The notes beneath the pieces were generated by a model. It did not search any database, was not told where the DNA came from, and saw nothing but the letters and a program-made list of their open reading frames with translations. Source: Micropterix aruncella (lineage: Eukaryota > Arthropoda > Insecta > Lepidoptera > Micropterigidae). From it: DNA of 64,000 nt. Every line of letters starts with the position of its first letter. Position 1 is the stretch's first letter. Positions 11,417-24,124 of the stretch are shown in pieces. The stretch lies in contig OX155965.1 in assembly GCA_944548615.1 (NCBI GenBank), positions 17,724,806-17,788,805 of the forward strand. The letters are read 5' to 3'. The position numbers were made by a program, and so were the translations under genes.

Positions 11417-11984
11417 ATTTTACTCCTAGCATGTCACATTTTGACGTACAATTCATACTATATTCACAGGATACCAGTTACATATTTCAGTATTCAGTAT
11501 TCAATTTATTCATTCAGAATATACAATAAAAGCATGAATAATAAATTAAAGCTAGTTATCGCATATTAGAATTCGCCAGTTGCTAGTAATATATTGATAT
11601 AGATATAAAACCAATCAAACAAAAATTCATTTGAGAGTAGCGTTGACGAAAGTAGGCTTTACACGGCCGACAAATAAATAAAAAAAACAAAACTGATTCC
11701 GTGTCATGGGTATAGATATAAAATAAATAATTATCATAAAAAAATATTAATAATCATCTTAGGTACTCTATACAAAAATAATCACACAATAGAAAGTATG
11801 AAATAAAATTGAAAAAAAAACAACGTATATGGTCAGGTATGTTACGTTAAACATTGTAATCTACATGCATATTAAATATCAAAATTCATAATATTATCAT
11901 TTTTCTTGTTGTTGTTTGTTTTTTATAAAATTAAACAATAAAACGAAAATGATGTAGCCGAAAGTTACATATAAATGTTAATCC

Positions 11985-12478
11985 CATTTAAAAGAATTGG
12001 CATGCTCAAAAAAATCACCCAGCTTATAGAGAGCATGTGTGGATTGCATCTTTTGTTTAATACACCTTTCAAACGCCTTAGTTTCTATCTTTTTGTGGAG
12101 TGTGGTAGCTGGTTAAAGAGCTTGAAGTTCAAATATCCAAAGGACTTTTGTGTTTGCGGCAGAACAACATCATCACGTCTGCGTGTATTGTGGGAGTGCA
12201 TATTTCCGTTTAGCCCTTTGTCATTTATATTAGATTTAGCATGTAGTAAACGTTTTAAAACATTTTCAGGGGTAAAAGTCAATATTTTTTACTTAACAAA
12301 GTATGGATTGCAGTGTGTATCACTGTATACTCCTGCAATTGCTCTCAGTGCACTTTTCTACAAAATGAAAACCCTAGAACTGTCTGTGGCATTCCCCCAT
12401 ATTAGAATACCGTACGCCATTTTGAAATGGAAACAGGCACGATACGCAGTTATTGTAGCGATATCGCCAGCTATTTGA
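11985..12478 (-). pseudogene. Jockey-type LINE ORF2 C-terminal relic
   Basis: Two minus-strand frames together resemble the region downstream of the reverse-transcriptase core: ...FHFKMAYGILIWGN...RVFILQKSALRAIAGV... (12290-12478), then after a stop and frame change ...TRRRDDVVLPQTQKSFGYLNFKLFNQLP (12085-12200). The YGILIWG and LQK-ALR blocks are typical of Jockey-clade ORF2. A 167-codon frame on the + strand over the same bases is a shadow. The relic carries at least one stop and a frameshift. Confidence 0.75.
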
Positions 12479-12599
12479 TCGAAATATCGAATACACGCCA
12501 GTGTATTCGATATCAGGTATACTGTCCTATATTGATAAAGGCGCTTGATGCTGAGCGCTAGGGACGCAACAACAGTACTAGTCGAGTCTAACTAAATGT

Positions 12600-13870
12600 C
12601 CAACCACTGATTATATAGACCATAGGGCATTAGATTACTCACTGCCATAGTAAGTTTTCAACCCTTCTGCACCGGCTGCATGCAGGTGGCACTAAAAGCA
12701 TTGTCCGGCGAAACTAATCGCAATTTATTTGGCCATCTATAATAACATTGATAATAAATGTTATTTTATAAAGTACTGATTGAATACAAATCCGATTAAC
12801 TAAACCAGTGATAACAATAATAATAAGCAATTATTAGTACCATCTATCGCATTTTTATACAGTCTGATTACATGACAGCATGGCCGTGAAATAATAAAAG
12901 CTATTATTTCAAAATCCGTTTGTTATTATATTTTTATTGTATTTCGAGATACGATACCGTGTAGGCGTGTTTAGAGCTCCATCTACAGTGCGCCGCTATA
13001 CTGTTATACCACGAACGGCGCCATATTGATAGTGAGAGAATACATGATTTTATTTTCTTATTTATTTAACCATTTTTATAATACAGCTTTTAAATAAAAT
13101 CCAGCCAAGGCTCACCTACTGGAGATTATGAAAGGGTGACTTTCATTGTAACTTTTGTGGCCATCTTCACCATATTATAATATGTATACTGAATTTGCAT
13201 TAGTTAAGATTACTCGGCACATAACGCCAACCTCTTGATAATGTTTACACAAAAAGATAAGACGTACTTAATGCTAATATCTATTCTATTCTATTCTATT
13301 CTATAATATAATATGTATGTGTGTATGCATCTTATTCTTATCTTTTTCACGCATGTTTCATTTTCATTTATTTTAAAGCTATACTATTTTTAATTCTTGT
13401 TTGTTTTGTTTTGGAGTGTTTTGTTTTGTCTACAAGTATTGTTTCGTAGTAAAATCCTAGCTGCCAAATCGTTGTACTGCATTGAGCAATCTAATACACT
13501 ATATAATCAATGCTTCTAGCATCTTATGTTTTCATGAGCGATTCAAATATTCATGCAGTCGCTTGATGCGGGCAGTGGACACATCAACAATACTAGTCGA
13601 CTCTAACTAACGTCGACATGTCCAATAAAGAAAAAGCATGTCTAGTGTTTTTCTGCGGCAATGAAGGAATGGTGGAATGTGCAGCAAATAAAATATGTTC
13701 GTTCGAAATGCATCAACTGACGCTTTTCCGTTCGGGACAAAGCCTCTCATATCGATTCATATTTAAAATAATCCACGAATAGATGTTTTTGGAAATTTAA
13801 AGTTACAGTCATTAAACTGTAGCTACGGTATATGGAAAATAATGTCGTATCAGCAGTAAATTGAATACTT
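12600..13870. other. AT-rich sequence with short repeats
   Basis: No gene is recognised. A (TTCTA)n microsatellite lies at about 13279-13304. A segment CAACAATACTAGTCGACTC at about 13585 is a diverged repeat of one at about 12568, together with an upstream GCGCTTGATGC-like motif, so a piece of about 60 bp is duplicated 1 kb apart. Confidence 0.5.
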
Positions 13871-14162
13871 ATCTTTTACTTTATAAAATGTTTATTATTG
13901 AACACGATTTTAGGTTTTCTGTGAACGAATCCTGTAGAAACAATTGTAAATAAGCCTGTCGGTGTCTTCTCTTTTGTTAAACCATGTGCTAGGCTGACCC
14001 TCCCCAAGTTATTACTAAACTTTAGTCTAGGAAATAATCCTATATACCTACTATTACGACACTTTGGAGTTTGTTGATAGACCGCTAAAATTAAATTAAT
14101 AGACGCAGCTAAGCTCATTTGTACATATTTGAAAATCTTTTTCAAATGGAATTCGATAATCT

Positions 14163-14755
14163 TCTATCTATCTATATATATATAAAACAAAGTCGGGTTT
14201 GGTTCGGGTTCGAACACTTATAGCTCGAGAACGGCTGGACCGATTTTCATGATTTTTAATTTGTAGTATTTGTCTCCGACCCGAATAGCAGAATAACAAT
14301 TTAAAAAAAAAATGGAAAATTGACGAAAAATTTAAATAAAAGAAAAAACATTTTCCCATACAAAATGTAAATACGTGTTTTTCTCATGGTCAGTTGTACG
14401 TGGCATGATCACATGTCAGCAAATCATCCGCTTTATTTGTACTTGCGCCTGATAAAAAAAACAAAAAATGTCGTATATCACAAGGTGCTTTAATGAAGAG
14501 AATTTAACCGAGTGCATCCCATGCTGCACAATATATAAATAGTTTAATTTAATCATGTCTTGCTGACACGCGATTGATATACATAATTTTTGTACTTTTA
14601 TATTTCATTGAGTGTTATTATCTTAATAAAGTAGTGAACTTAGTATTTATTTTTATTCATTGTATTACTTTCATAAAATCATAAATTAAGTTTAGCTAAT
14701 CTGTAACACGACATTCATGACTGTTAGGCGGTATGAAGTCCGCCGGGTCAGCTAG
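14163..14755 (+). mobile_element. Non-autonomous Helitron-like element
   Basis: Starts TCTATCTATCTATATATATA and ends ...GGGTCAGCTAG. A perfect 5-bp GGCGG/CCGCC hairpin with an 8-nt loop (14727-14744) lies 7 nt before the terminal CTAG, the expected Helitron 3' signature. Near the left end are GGGTTCGAACACTTATAGCT and GCTGGACCGATTTTCATGA, blocks common in insect Helitron-derived repeats. It is 593 bp and has no coding capacity for Rep/helicase. Confidence 0.65.
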
Positions 14756-14759
14756 GTTA

Positions 14760-15940
14760 TTATAATGTATATACTGACTAATAGACTGACTGACTGTACT
14801 CAAATGTACTGAATTGACTGTTGGGATATATGTTTCCAGTATGACTCCAAATCGTCGACTGCTCCTTAAGATATTTTCGGTACCAATTTGAAAAGCTCTG
14901 TTAGTGTTCGGACAAACCAATGCCTCCATTATTTTAACTGTGAATTCATCATCTGCCTCACCTCTTCTGCTGTTTTAGCCTTTTCCAGAAGAATTCGTAA
15001 AAACATATTGTATCATGAATACATCTCTTATTTTGCATATTTAAAGCACCCTAACTTCCTGTTTTTAGTTATCGTTGGAAACACGTTCACACATCACATA
15101 CAGGTTTTCCATAGCTTTTTTAATAAAACCAGGTTGCAAAAGTTTCTAGCATTTTTGAAATAGCCTGGCAATGGATAGAAGACAAAAATATAGGTAAACT
15201 ATCTGCAAATACGACAAAGAAAATTAAAGTATAATCAAACTAATCATAATCATATTAAATACGAATAATACGGTACAGAACAGTAATCATATCATAGTTA
15301 AGTGCTATAAAATATTGAATTCACCAATTTAAAACTAAACACATAATAAAACGGTAAACGCCACCTATCATACCACCTCAGATAAACGCCACCTATCTCG
15401 TAGACATACGCGTCTTGCTTCTCGCCACCCGCGCCGCCTTTCGCTGAACGCTGACCATTCTGGGCCAGCAGTCGCTGCCGCCCGCTAGGTATTTCGAACT
15501 GCTTGCAAGCGTTACTAATTTTATGATATCTTCATAACTATACCACCTAAAAACTTACAGTAAATGGCTAAACTTATCGCTATTTAACAACCGGTGAGAA
15601 CGGATTAGTTTATTTTGAAAAGGTTTCTTATTGTTCTGCTAATGTCCTCAACAAACCCTGCTTCTTATTTTACTTGTTTTTTTGAGACATAAAAGCAGTT
15701 ATTGTAGCTTAAAAATGAAAGTGGGATATATGCTGTCGCTGACTTTTTTAGATCTCTTTGAGGCCGATGTTTCTGTCATATATTATTTTTAAATATATCA
15801 AACCGTTTCGTCAGCGCACGCCGATAAACTTTCACCAGCTAATTTTTCTCCGACATGATTGACAAATCTCGTGATTTCGTATTGAAAACTAATATTTATC
15901 AGAATAAAATATAGCCTTCAGTACTCAACGATAATGCAGC
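14760..15940. other. No gene recognised
   Basis: AT-rich sequence with a short GC-richer patch at 15410-15490 and a direct repeat of TAAACGCCACCTATC at about 15355 and 15382. No element ends were defined. Confidence 0.4.
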
Positions 15941-15943
15941 TTT

Positions 15944-16032
15944 TCATTAGTGGAAGATTTTTTGAAATCGGTTAAGTAATTTCGGAGATTACCCCCTACA
16001 TACAAACATTACTTTTTTATAATATTAGTGCA
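15944..16032 (-). mobile_element. Helitron/retroelement-type terminal segment, copy 1
   Basis: Read on the minus strand it starts CACTAATATTATAAAAAAGT and continues TTTGTATGTAGGGGGTAATC then CCGAAATTACTTAACCGATT. The same 80-90 bp recur at 16409-16498. This start is widespread in insect repeats of Helitron type; the exact class is an inference. Confidence 0.45.
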
Positions 16033-16342
16033 GACTGGGCTCGATTGCGTTTCTTCGTAAACTATAATCGGAAATTAATCCGTGTGAACGAGACAGTGCA
16101 ATACGCTAGAGCGGAAAATGATATGACCGGTTGTCACTTTTTCGCATGAAAACTGCCCGCCAATGTCAAATCTTACACCGCACGAAATATGCTCGAATTT
16201 CTTCGGACGAGTATAAGTTCGACAGGTAGTATTTATCGACGATCGTTCGTTTCATATTCCGCTCTAACGTATTACTCTGTCTCGTTCGCTTGGAATAATT
16301 TTAGTTTTAGTTCACAAAGAAACGCAATCGGGTCCACTGTCA
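16033..16342. mobile_element. MITE with long (about 100 bp) inverted repeats
   Basis: The left arm (about 16033-16126) contains CTCGATTGCGTTTCTTCGTA and GAACGAGACAGTGCAATACG. The right arm (about 16232-16342) contains their diverged complements, GTATTACTCTGTCTCGTTCG and CACAAAGAAACGCAATCGGG. The region between is about 100 bp. It sits exactly between two copies of the terminal segment described at 15944 and 16409. Target duplication is not clear. Confidence 0.6.
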
Positions 16343-16408
16343 ATACAAAAAAAAAATATGTAAATGAGTTTTTTTGTCTAGAAATATTGCGTGTCCTAGG
16401 CTATTTTC

Positions 16409-16498
16409 TATCAGACCTGAAATCGGACGAGTAGTTTCGGAGATTACCCCTACATACAAAATTACAAACATTACTACTTTATAGTATTAGTATAGATC
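16409..16498 (-). mobile_element. Helitron/retroelement-type terminal segment, copy 2
   Basis: A second copy of the 15944-16032 segment in the same orientation; it shares ATTACCCC..TACATACAAA and AATCGG.CGAGTAGTTTCGGA. The two copies bracket the long-TIR MITE. Confidence 0.45.
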
Positions 16499-16499
16499 A

Positions 16500-17850
16500 G
16501 TAAAAGTATATCATATTCTGGTGCCGGTATTTCCTCGACTGAATTCTCGAATTGCGTAATTTCGTATCAGTTATCAGTTGCGGTATCATCGATCGATGCA
16601 ATAGCTCTTGACAGTGTTGACAGTTAATACTACGCATACATCATTGCGAATCAACTTATGCTAGCGGTTCATGATGGCGCAAGCTCAAGCGCAATGATAT
16701 TTGTCGATTTGTTGATTAATGCATCAATCATCCCTACTAGGTCTTCGCGTTATGAGAGGCTGATTGATTAGTAGGGAGCCACCAATATGTGCACGTGGAA
16801 CGATTAGAGCATCGCATATGGGTCTGAATTGCGGATATGTAACAGATATTAATTACTTGCTAGCACCCGGGGGTAGAGGGAATTAATTACTCGGCGTCAC
16901 TTAAGCAGCGTTAGTGACGTGACTTTAGGCGCTGGATTGACATTCGAAATAATTATTAGGATGGATATGTACGAGGGACCTTCCATATCAAAACTATACT
17001 AAAGCTAGAAACTTCTGGATGTCGTCTTCTGTATAATAGTGACTGAAACCACAGTATACCAGATATTATACTGTACCAGGTGTTATACTGTGATGACACT
17101 GACTGACACTTTAATTTCCTGTCCTAATTTTAAGTCTTTATTTTGCTTTCCCGCACTAGGAAAGGAATTGAGGTCACCAGAACCAGAGTGGCCCAAATGC
17201 AAATATCATTTCTGTGGATATGGGCCAAAATAGTTAAAGGGAATTCTCAAGTGAACATAGGAAAAAAAGTAGTATACACATATTTTATTTTTGGGCGACT
17301 CTGGAGTCATAAATAATGATTTTCATATGGATTTTTGCATTAAACTCCAAATCACCAAAATGTCTCTGGTTCTGGTGACCTGAATTGTGAACGTGCTAAA
17401 AAAATCGATAAGATGACGGAAATATCCATTATGACACCCCCTGAGACGATTAGGGCTATTTCCAGACTGTTGTCTATCTGTGAGTCGGTGTGTGTATGTT
17501 GTGTGTTCCTCCACGATATCGCCTAAACGTTTCATCCGATTGAGCTGGCATTTGCCATACAGGCATCCTTCATTTTCCATCCAGACATCCAGCCATTTTC
17601 TACTCTTGGTACTAAGCAAGAGTAGAAAAGATTGCAGTTGAAATCAGCCCACCAGAGGGCGCACTAGTCATATTTCAATCTCGAAATATTTCAGTTAGAG
17701 ACTTAAAATTCGGTACACAGATGTCTTGTTGGACCGAAATCACGCTGTGAAATTTGCGACCCATTTTTTAAATACCACCGTATTTAAGAAAATAATACAT
17801 AATTTTTGGAAAAATACCATTTTAATACAATGGAAATAAAGACAATTAAA
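16500..17850. other. No gene recognised
   Basis: Short inverted motifs (CCCTACTA at about 16731 and TAGTAGGG at about 16769) are visible. I see no coding blocks. Confidence 0.4.
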
Positions 17851-17852
17851 TA

Positions 17853-18040
17853 CTAAAATATGCTACTTTTGATGTCGTAGTCACTTGACACAATCACTAT
17901 CAGGAGAGGGGGGGGGGGGGGATTAGAGGGGGAATTTGGATGAGCTGAGTGGGGGATGAAGGGTTTAGCGCCCGAAGTTGGGGGGGGGGGGGGTTGTCTG
18001 CTTCCTCGGAAAGTCTTGGGGTGACACAACCGTTTTTTAA
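17853..18040 (-). repeat. Poly-C-bearing interspersed repeat, copy 1
   Basis: On the minus strand a segment reading TGTCACCCCAAGACTTTCC is followed by a C13-14 run, then a second C14 run about 70 bp on. The same leader GGTCACCCCAAGACTTTCAC followed by a C run is found on the + strand at 51998. The proline-rich frame is a product of the C runs and is not considered a gene. Confidence 0.6.
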
Positions 18041-18079
18041 AAGTATAGTTTTGCATTTCTATTTTTTTGTGCATACGTA

Positions 18080-19735
18080 ATCTATGTATATTTTATTTTA
18101 TTTAATATAACAATAAGAAATTCGTTGAGGAAAGGATATGTCATGTTTTAAAATAACGTATTGTTGCAAGCACTTACAAAATTATATGCAAACCTACAAA
18201 ATTAAGCCTTAGAACAGGTCCCGACCTTAAGTAGGTGACGTCAATGTTTTTAATTTTTATTTTTGATTCAATTTTTAAAAGCTTTTTGTGCATAGTTCGT
18301 TAAATCAATGAAAAGTTAGTTAAATCAATAAATAAATAAATAGATTTCATCAAGATACATGCGCCAGTACAAGTACTTGCATGTAACATATCGGCTCTGC
18401 CAACAGATATTTAATAAAATATCTTGTAACATTGCTGTAACTGTAACTGGTATTAGTAACTGCTATTTTAACACATATATTTTCTTCTTAAGTAATTGCA
18501 TTTTTGCCACCGTTACTAATGAACATTAGTCACTTTATTACCACTAAACTAATACCGATAACGTAACGGTGCACTCGATTAAATGATCATTAACCCTGTT
18601 TAAAATTACCTCGTGCTTCAGTTCATCATATTATTAAAACCGCCTAATATCCCAATTCTGCTGTTAATTTTATTTTAATTACTTGTTTGGCCAAGCATGA
18701 CAGGGTTTATCAATTAATTCGAGTTAATTATGAGCTAACAAATATAATCAAATAACTGAGATAAATATGGTATGTATGGACACAATATACCTACATATGT
18801 TATATGTTTGAAATTATGTTTATTGCATTAAAATATATTTAAATCGGATTTGGACTATTGTGGGTAAAACTAAGAAAAAATGCTAAATAACTACCAAACG
18901 GCTTATATATATATATAAGTACCTCTAATACATATTAACCATATTTTTTTTTAAATATATAATACTGAACCCATTAGATTTTCTATTTATCTTCAAAATA
19001 GGTAAAACATTCAATATAGTATAATGCAAAGAGCTTGTAATAACTACGTATAGTATGTTGTGACTCGTCCAAGAATGGTAAATTTGCCAATTGGATAAGA
19101 ATTTAATGTAATGTTCAGTTGCGTAACTAGAAAAAATGTGCCCCGGTACTTACTTACATTAATTATGGTATATATGATGTAATTACTGTTTACCTAGCTA
19201 CTTTAAATATTTATATTGCAGCTATATAATAAATCGGAGCATTCATTTAGGGGCATTGCCTCGAACATGTTTCGGAGGAAGTTCCTAATCACATAGAAAT
19301 ATTGTTGCAGGAGCATGTTCGAAACATTTGTTTCTTTATTAATACGAACTTTACTGTTAAGTTAATTACTGAATTATATATCTCTATCTTTGAATGTTGG
19401 TACGAAGTAAAACAATAATGACAGTTTTTATTATTTTATTTTGAGTGGAAGACTTATTTTGAGTAATTAGACAAAAAATATTAAATTGCAAATATACCAA
19501 TTAATGCATATCCACATATTTGAAATAATTACCAAATTTATTGTAATAAATATGAACGAATACATTTCTATAATGGTCTTCGTCTTGATTTGCACCGTGC
19601 AAAATCATCCATCAGGTTTGAGACATCCATCTATTCGGCTTAATTAGATTCCTAGCAGAGTTGGATGGAACGTCGAGCCTAGAGAGAAGGTTCTATTTGG
19701 GCCGAACTACCGTCGGCCCCAGTGCGCCGCATTGG
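18080..19735. other. AT-rich sequence, no gene recognised
   Basis: Short chance frames only. No RNA gene or element termini were found. Confidence 0.45.
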
Positions 19736-19739
19736 CTGC

Positions 19740-19807
19740 ACCGGCTTAGTTACGCCACGGTCACATGTCACACACCGGTTTAGTTACGCCACTGTCACAT
19801 GTCACAT
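19740..19807. repeat. 34-bp tandem duplication
   Basis: Two adjacent 34-bp units, each with CACCGG(C/T)TTAGTTACGCCAC then GTCACATGTCACA, differ at two positions. Confidence 0.85.
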
Positions 19808-20582
19808 CCCAACAAGAAACTCATACTAAGATAAGGCATCCCGTCCCACGAGAGTCCAAATTTCGTGACGCTTCTAGTCGTGTCTGGTTTCGTGGTTTTA
19901 TTTTCTTACTTTCAGGCAATAATTTGTACCTTTATTCAATTAATATTCCAAGTCTTTCTCCGAGAGTTTCTCGTACGATTATTTAAGCCTGCAAATTGGA
20001 ATTTCCAGTCTGGTGATAGCCTTAAGTTATTCTTCATTGGCGTTCTACTTCTTTGATTTGGTTTTGATATTGTGCTGTTATATTTCCTCAAATGTTTTTC
20101 AGGAACTCTAAATCGCAACAGTTTTCTACGCCAAAATCTCAACGTCATAAACATGGGAGGGTGTTAGGTTAGGTGCGTGATTTGTATTCTGCGCGTTGTG
20201 CAATTGCACGAACTCCGAAAATGGTGAACGCTTTTTCTTTGAGCGGCACTAAGATAGGGACGTGAGATAAAACGTATCGTCCGACGGATTCTACCATACT
20301 ACCTAAAATCGAAGGGATGGTCTCGTGGAAAGAGAATGATCCTCTAAAATAATACCGCTATATTCGCTGTTCGCCTGCTTTTGGTCGGCTGGTTGTGCGA
20401 AGATTGCACTGCACGGTTGGACTTAATTAGCCTTTCCATTTGCTTTGCAGACCTTCTCGTGCTTCACTTAGTATGTCCAGCTCACGCTAGGATACTTCTA
20501 GATTTTAGACTTCCCTACCATAGCGTACACAGTTCAAGGTTTTAATTTTATAGTAATTCAGAAAATTCTTCATGAGTATATA

Positions 20583-20840
20583 TCGTCGTCGCGCCGACCA
20601 AACCTGCTATGTGTACTTTTTTGAGGAAACAACTTTTGGATACAGAATGATGGGAGAAACTGCTATGCGTCGACTGGCGCATTTCTGCTATGTTCTGACG
20701 GACCAAAATCATGCCACAGCGCAACAACCAAATCTGCTATCACCACTGGGCCAGATAAAATCTGCTATGTGTACATTTAACACGTTACAACAACAAATTT
20801 TAAATTTGACACATAGCAGGTTTGGTCGGCGCAACGACGA
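20583..20840. mobile_element. TA-flanked MITE (Tc1/mariner-like)
   Basis: The left terminus TCGTCGTCGCGCCGACCAAA and its near-exact complement at the right end form inverted repeats of more than 30 bp. TA flanks both sides (20581-20582 and 20841-20842). The motif (A/T)CTGCTATG recurs several times inside. The 258-bp element has no real coding capacity. Confidence 0.75.
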
Positions 20841-20849
20841 TAGAGCTTA

Positions 20850-21815
20850 CAATTAAAAAAAATACAATTATAATATCTTAATAATATATCTGGCTAGCTA
20901 TGCACTAATTATATTATCGCATCTAAGAAACCGTAAAATTTAGCAATCGTATATTATTCATATTCTAGCATAATTAAAAAACTATTCAAAATATACATAA
21001 AAAATAATGTGAATATTTATAAAAAGTTTTTTGTATGAGATTAGAATAAAATTAGAATGAATTAGAATAAAATCAAAATAAAAAAAAAACTAATCTTATG
21101 GCAGCAAAAAAAATCACCATTGAGATTTTGTAAATATTCAAATATAGATATAAAATTAAAATGAGAAAGGGAACCTTATTTGCGAGACATCGCTATTTGT
21201 CTGGATGTATTTTGCTGTCATTTACATAGCTACATATGTAGCTTATCTAGCTATGTAGCTTACATTTAGGTTCAAATGTATGGACATGAAAGAGGATTGG
21301 CAGAATCTGATACTAGAATAGGCACGAATAAAATAACCTTTTACAAAAATAACAGATATTTCTAATGTGGGGTCAAACTTATTTATTATTTACTATATAG
21401 AATATTTAGATATTTACGAATCATAATCCGACAGACATTATTTATTTTTATTGACCTATATTTTGTCAATTAATTGACAGCAATGAAAACAAGGCACTCA
21501 CTCATACACTGTCACTTGTTGTATTTTAAAGTTACTACCTCAAAATGTTAATCCTAAAAACGAAACCAGGCTATAAAATTTAATATTAACGAAAATTTAT
21601 GTAAATATAATATTCTAAATAAATAACAAAATATGTACTTCAAAATAATTTTTAAAAATTAGCAATAAAACGAAATATTCAATGTTATGAAACTGCTATT
21701 CAATGTTAGGAATAATCAATGTTATATTATGATATGAATGAAAAACTAATCTTCCCTGGATAAAAAAAAATAGGAAAAAAACCAAAAAATCCTCTGTCTA
21801 GACAGTTTTATTAAT
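20850..21815. other. AT-rich sequence, no gene recognised
   Basis: Includes a short palindrome AGCTACATATGTAGCT near 21229. Otherwise featureless. Confidence 0.4.
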
Positions 21816-21821
21816 TTTTGA

Positions 21822-22200
21822 CGTTTGAACTCCTCGGGGCCTAAAAAAGAAAAAATAAATACAATACATGCATTTAATTTTTTTTAATAGATGGAAATCT
21901 TTAAGAACAAAAAGCATTCAACTCCATACTTACAAAGAACTATGTAACTTGCCTGCACTTATGTAACTCACGAGTCCAAAGTGAAACTCTTTTTTTTTAA
22001 TTTTCTTAACGGTTTAGTCATTTTGGCCGTTGGACTCCCTAGGGCCTAGAAAAGAAAAAATAAAAAATGTGTATCTATTTTTTTTATAGTTAAGTATTTT
22101 TATATTTAAGAACAAGAAGCATTCGAGATCACACTTACAAAGAACGATGTAACTTGCATTTAACCCACAAGTCAAATGTGAAACTCTATTTTTTTTAATC
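21822..22200. repeat. Diverged tandem duplication, unit about 190 bp
   Basis: Unit 1 (about 21822-21998) and unit 2 (about 22021-22200) share in order: GGACTCC(T)..GGGCCTA, AAAAGAAAAAATAAA, TTTAAGAACAA(A/G)AAGCATTC, ACTTACAAAGAAC.ATGTAAC and AAAGTGAAACTC followed by a T run. The frame at 22014-22241 on the minus strand comes from this repeat and is not supported as a gene. Confidence 0.75.
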
Positions 22201-22469
22201 CAATTATAAGGAGGGCCGAAAGAGGTCTTTTTTTTATCCATCGAGTCTAATATTATTTCAACTGGCTTATTTCGCTGATAAAATAATGAATACCTGGAAA
22301 TTACAAAGTAAAATCAAGTCTGTAATTATCATAATTTTAAAGAAGTCTTTATATAACAAACATAACATAGAAAATCTACATATAATAAACCTATTTATTC
22401 AACGAGAAATATTTTTAGGAAAAATAAAAGTAAATAAACACGTCTTAACGAGATCTACTCGTATGTAAG

Positions 22470-23755
22470 AAGTATTTTAAAAAAAAGTTGACATTTAAAG
22501 ATGTAAAAAATCTAATTTATTTTATCATTTTCAACAGCGATTTTTCGAATCCAATTTCCAAAACTCAAACAATGGCCTTATAATAATAATATTAATAATA
22601 ATAATAATTCTTTTTTGTGAACTGTAAGTAGGTCGTACAAAATCGATAAGTACTATTATTTGTGCTATACTTACAGTTTACCAATCAGGCGTACAATATT
22701 TATTTTTCTATAATTAAATATATGTTCACTTCGCAAGTTAAGGGAAAACAAATCCGAAAATACGTTTTAGACATAGGTATTAACAAAAATAATAATTTGA
22801 ACCATTATCTACAAATTTAGTAAATTCCCATTACTATATATAGTGTAAATGACAGTTTGTTTTTAAATTAAAATGTCAAATTCCAATTATTAGGCTATCT
22901 ATAGAGAACGTAATACCACATATCGCATCTCAGCATAAGGTCAATGATTCGTCTTCATACGATATACAAAGTTTTTCCGAATCTCAAGATGTGTTATTCA
23001 ATCCATCGGTATTTTACGTAGGAAAGTACATAGCTGACCACCGAGTATGCTTGTATGCAAATGAACTACCAGCAATACATTTTAATCAGTTAGTTGTTTC
23101 TTAGTAGCGAGTGGGATGCAATTAAATAAAGACTTGAGAATATGTTTAGTACTTGTGGTGCCTTCATTGCTTGTTAAGTCGCTTTTCGCCGACTATAGAT
23201 GTTATACGGCAGAGGTTCCTAAGACCTTATTATATATCCTGTCCTGGACATATAGTATATATTCTGGACATAGTGTATGTCCTGTCGTTATCTTTACGGT
23301 GAATAGGGAGTGGCGGGGGGGGGGGGGGGGAGGTTAGCTTTGCATTTATGCCGCAGGAGAATGTTTTTGTATATATGAATTGTTTTTTAATTAATTTTAC
23401 AATTATTTTTGCAATTTTGTTTTTAGGAGGGCAAATCTTTCGACAGCTAATTATTCCACCTCCCGTCCTCTAATTGAGCTAATACTTTTGAGATAGACTC
23501 GTTGTCAATGACAATGCATTCTATCAAGTTTTCGGGTTGGGAGGCAAGAAGGTCTGCAAGGGGGCAACTTTAAATTTTAAATAGGAAGACAAAGATGATG
23601 ATAGGTATAGATGAATTATAGTTAAAAACTTTGTTTTTACAAGTTTTTCTTTTTTATGAAATTATAGTTTTAAATGGCTTGACCTAAAATACACCAAAAT
23701 TTTGTTCAATTTAACCGTAACGGCTATTTAAAATAATTATATTCCGTTCCGAAAT
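22470..23755. other. No gene recognised
   Basis: AT-rich sequence with a (TAA)n patch near 22582 and a G12-14 run at about 23316-23331. Confidence 0.4.
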
Positions 23756-23759
23756 TTAC

Positions 23760-24030
23760 GGCCCGCTGGCATAGTGGTTAGGTCTCCTGATCTTACATTT
23801 TAAGGTCCCGGGTTCGATTCCCGGCTGGGTCACCATTTTCCGTTAGGATCAAATTAACGGAATTGCATTTTCAATTCTGTCGATCGAATGCAATAACAAG
23901 GCACACACTTACAGACATGTTACACGCACACATACATATAACACGTCATAGTAGGGTTGGTTGTAAGAGATTGTCATTTTCACATTTTCACAATAAAGAG
24001 TATAAACAAACAAACAAACAAGTTTGTATT
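23760..24030 (+). mobile_element. tRNA-derived SINE, copy 2 (A and B boxes intact)
   Basis: The tRNA-like head has an A box (TGGCATAGTGGTTAGG, about 23767) and a B box (GGGTTCGATTCC, about 23810), followed by CGGCTGGGTCACCA. The unrelated body shares ATTCTGTCGATCGAATGCAA and CATACATATA with copies at 9334 and 36081, and the tail is (AAAC)n. Because it continues directly into the SINE body, I do not call it a functional tRNA gene. Confidence 0.85.
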
Positions 24031-24124
24031 TCTGCATCTGGGAAACATACGATTTCACACGTGAAAAACGTAGTGAAATCCAATCACCTGATCTCTTTCC
24101 AAGGTTATTGACATGACTGCATGA

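Noticed and set aside
11975..12478. 167-codon + strand frame
   Set aside because: The minus strand of the same bases carries recognisable LINE ORF2 blocks, so this frame is a shadow.
13876..14145. 89-codon minus-strand frame with plausible composition
   Set aside because: No recognisable family, splice context or repeat copy; a chance frame cannot be excluded.
23760..23835. tRNA gene with A and B boxes
   Set aside because: The tRNA-like head continues into a repeated SINE body and the acceptor stem pairs imperfectly.
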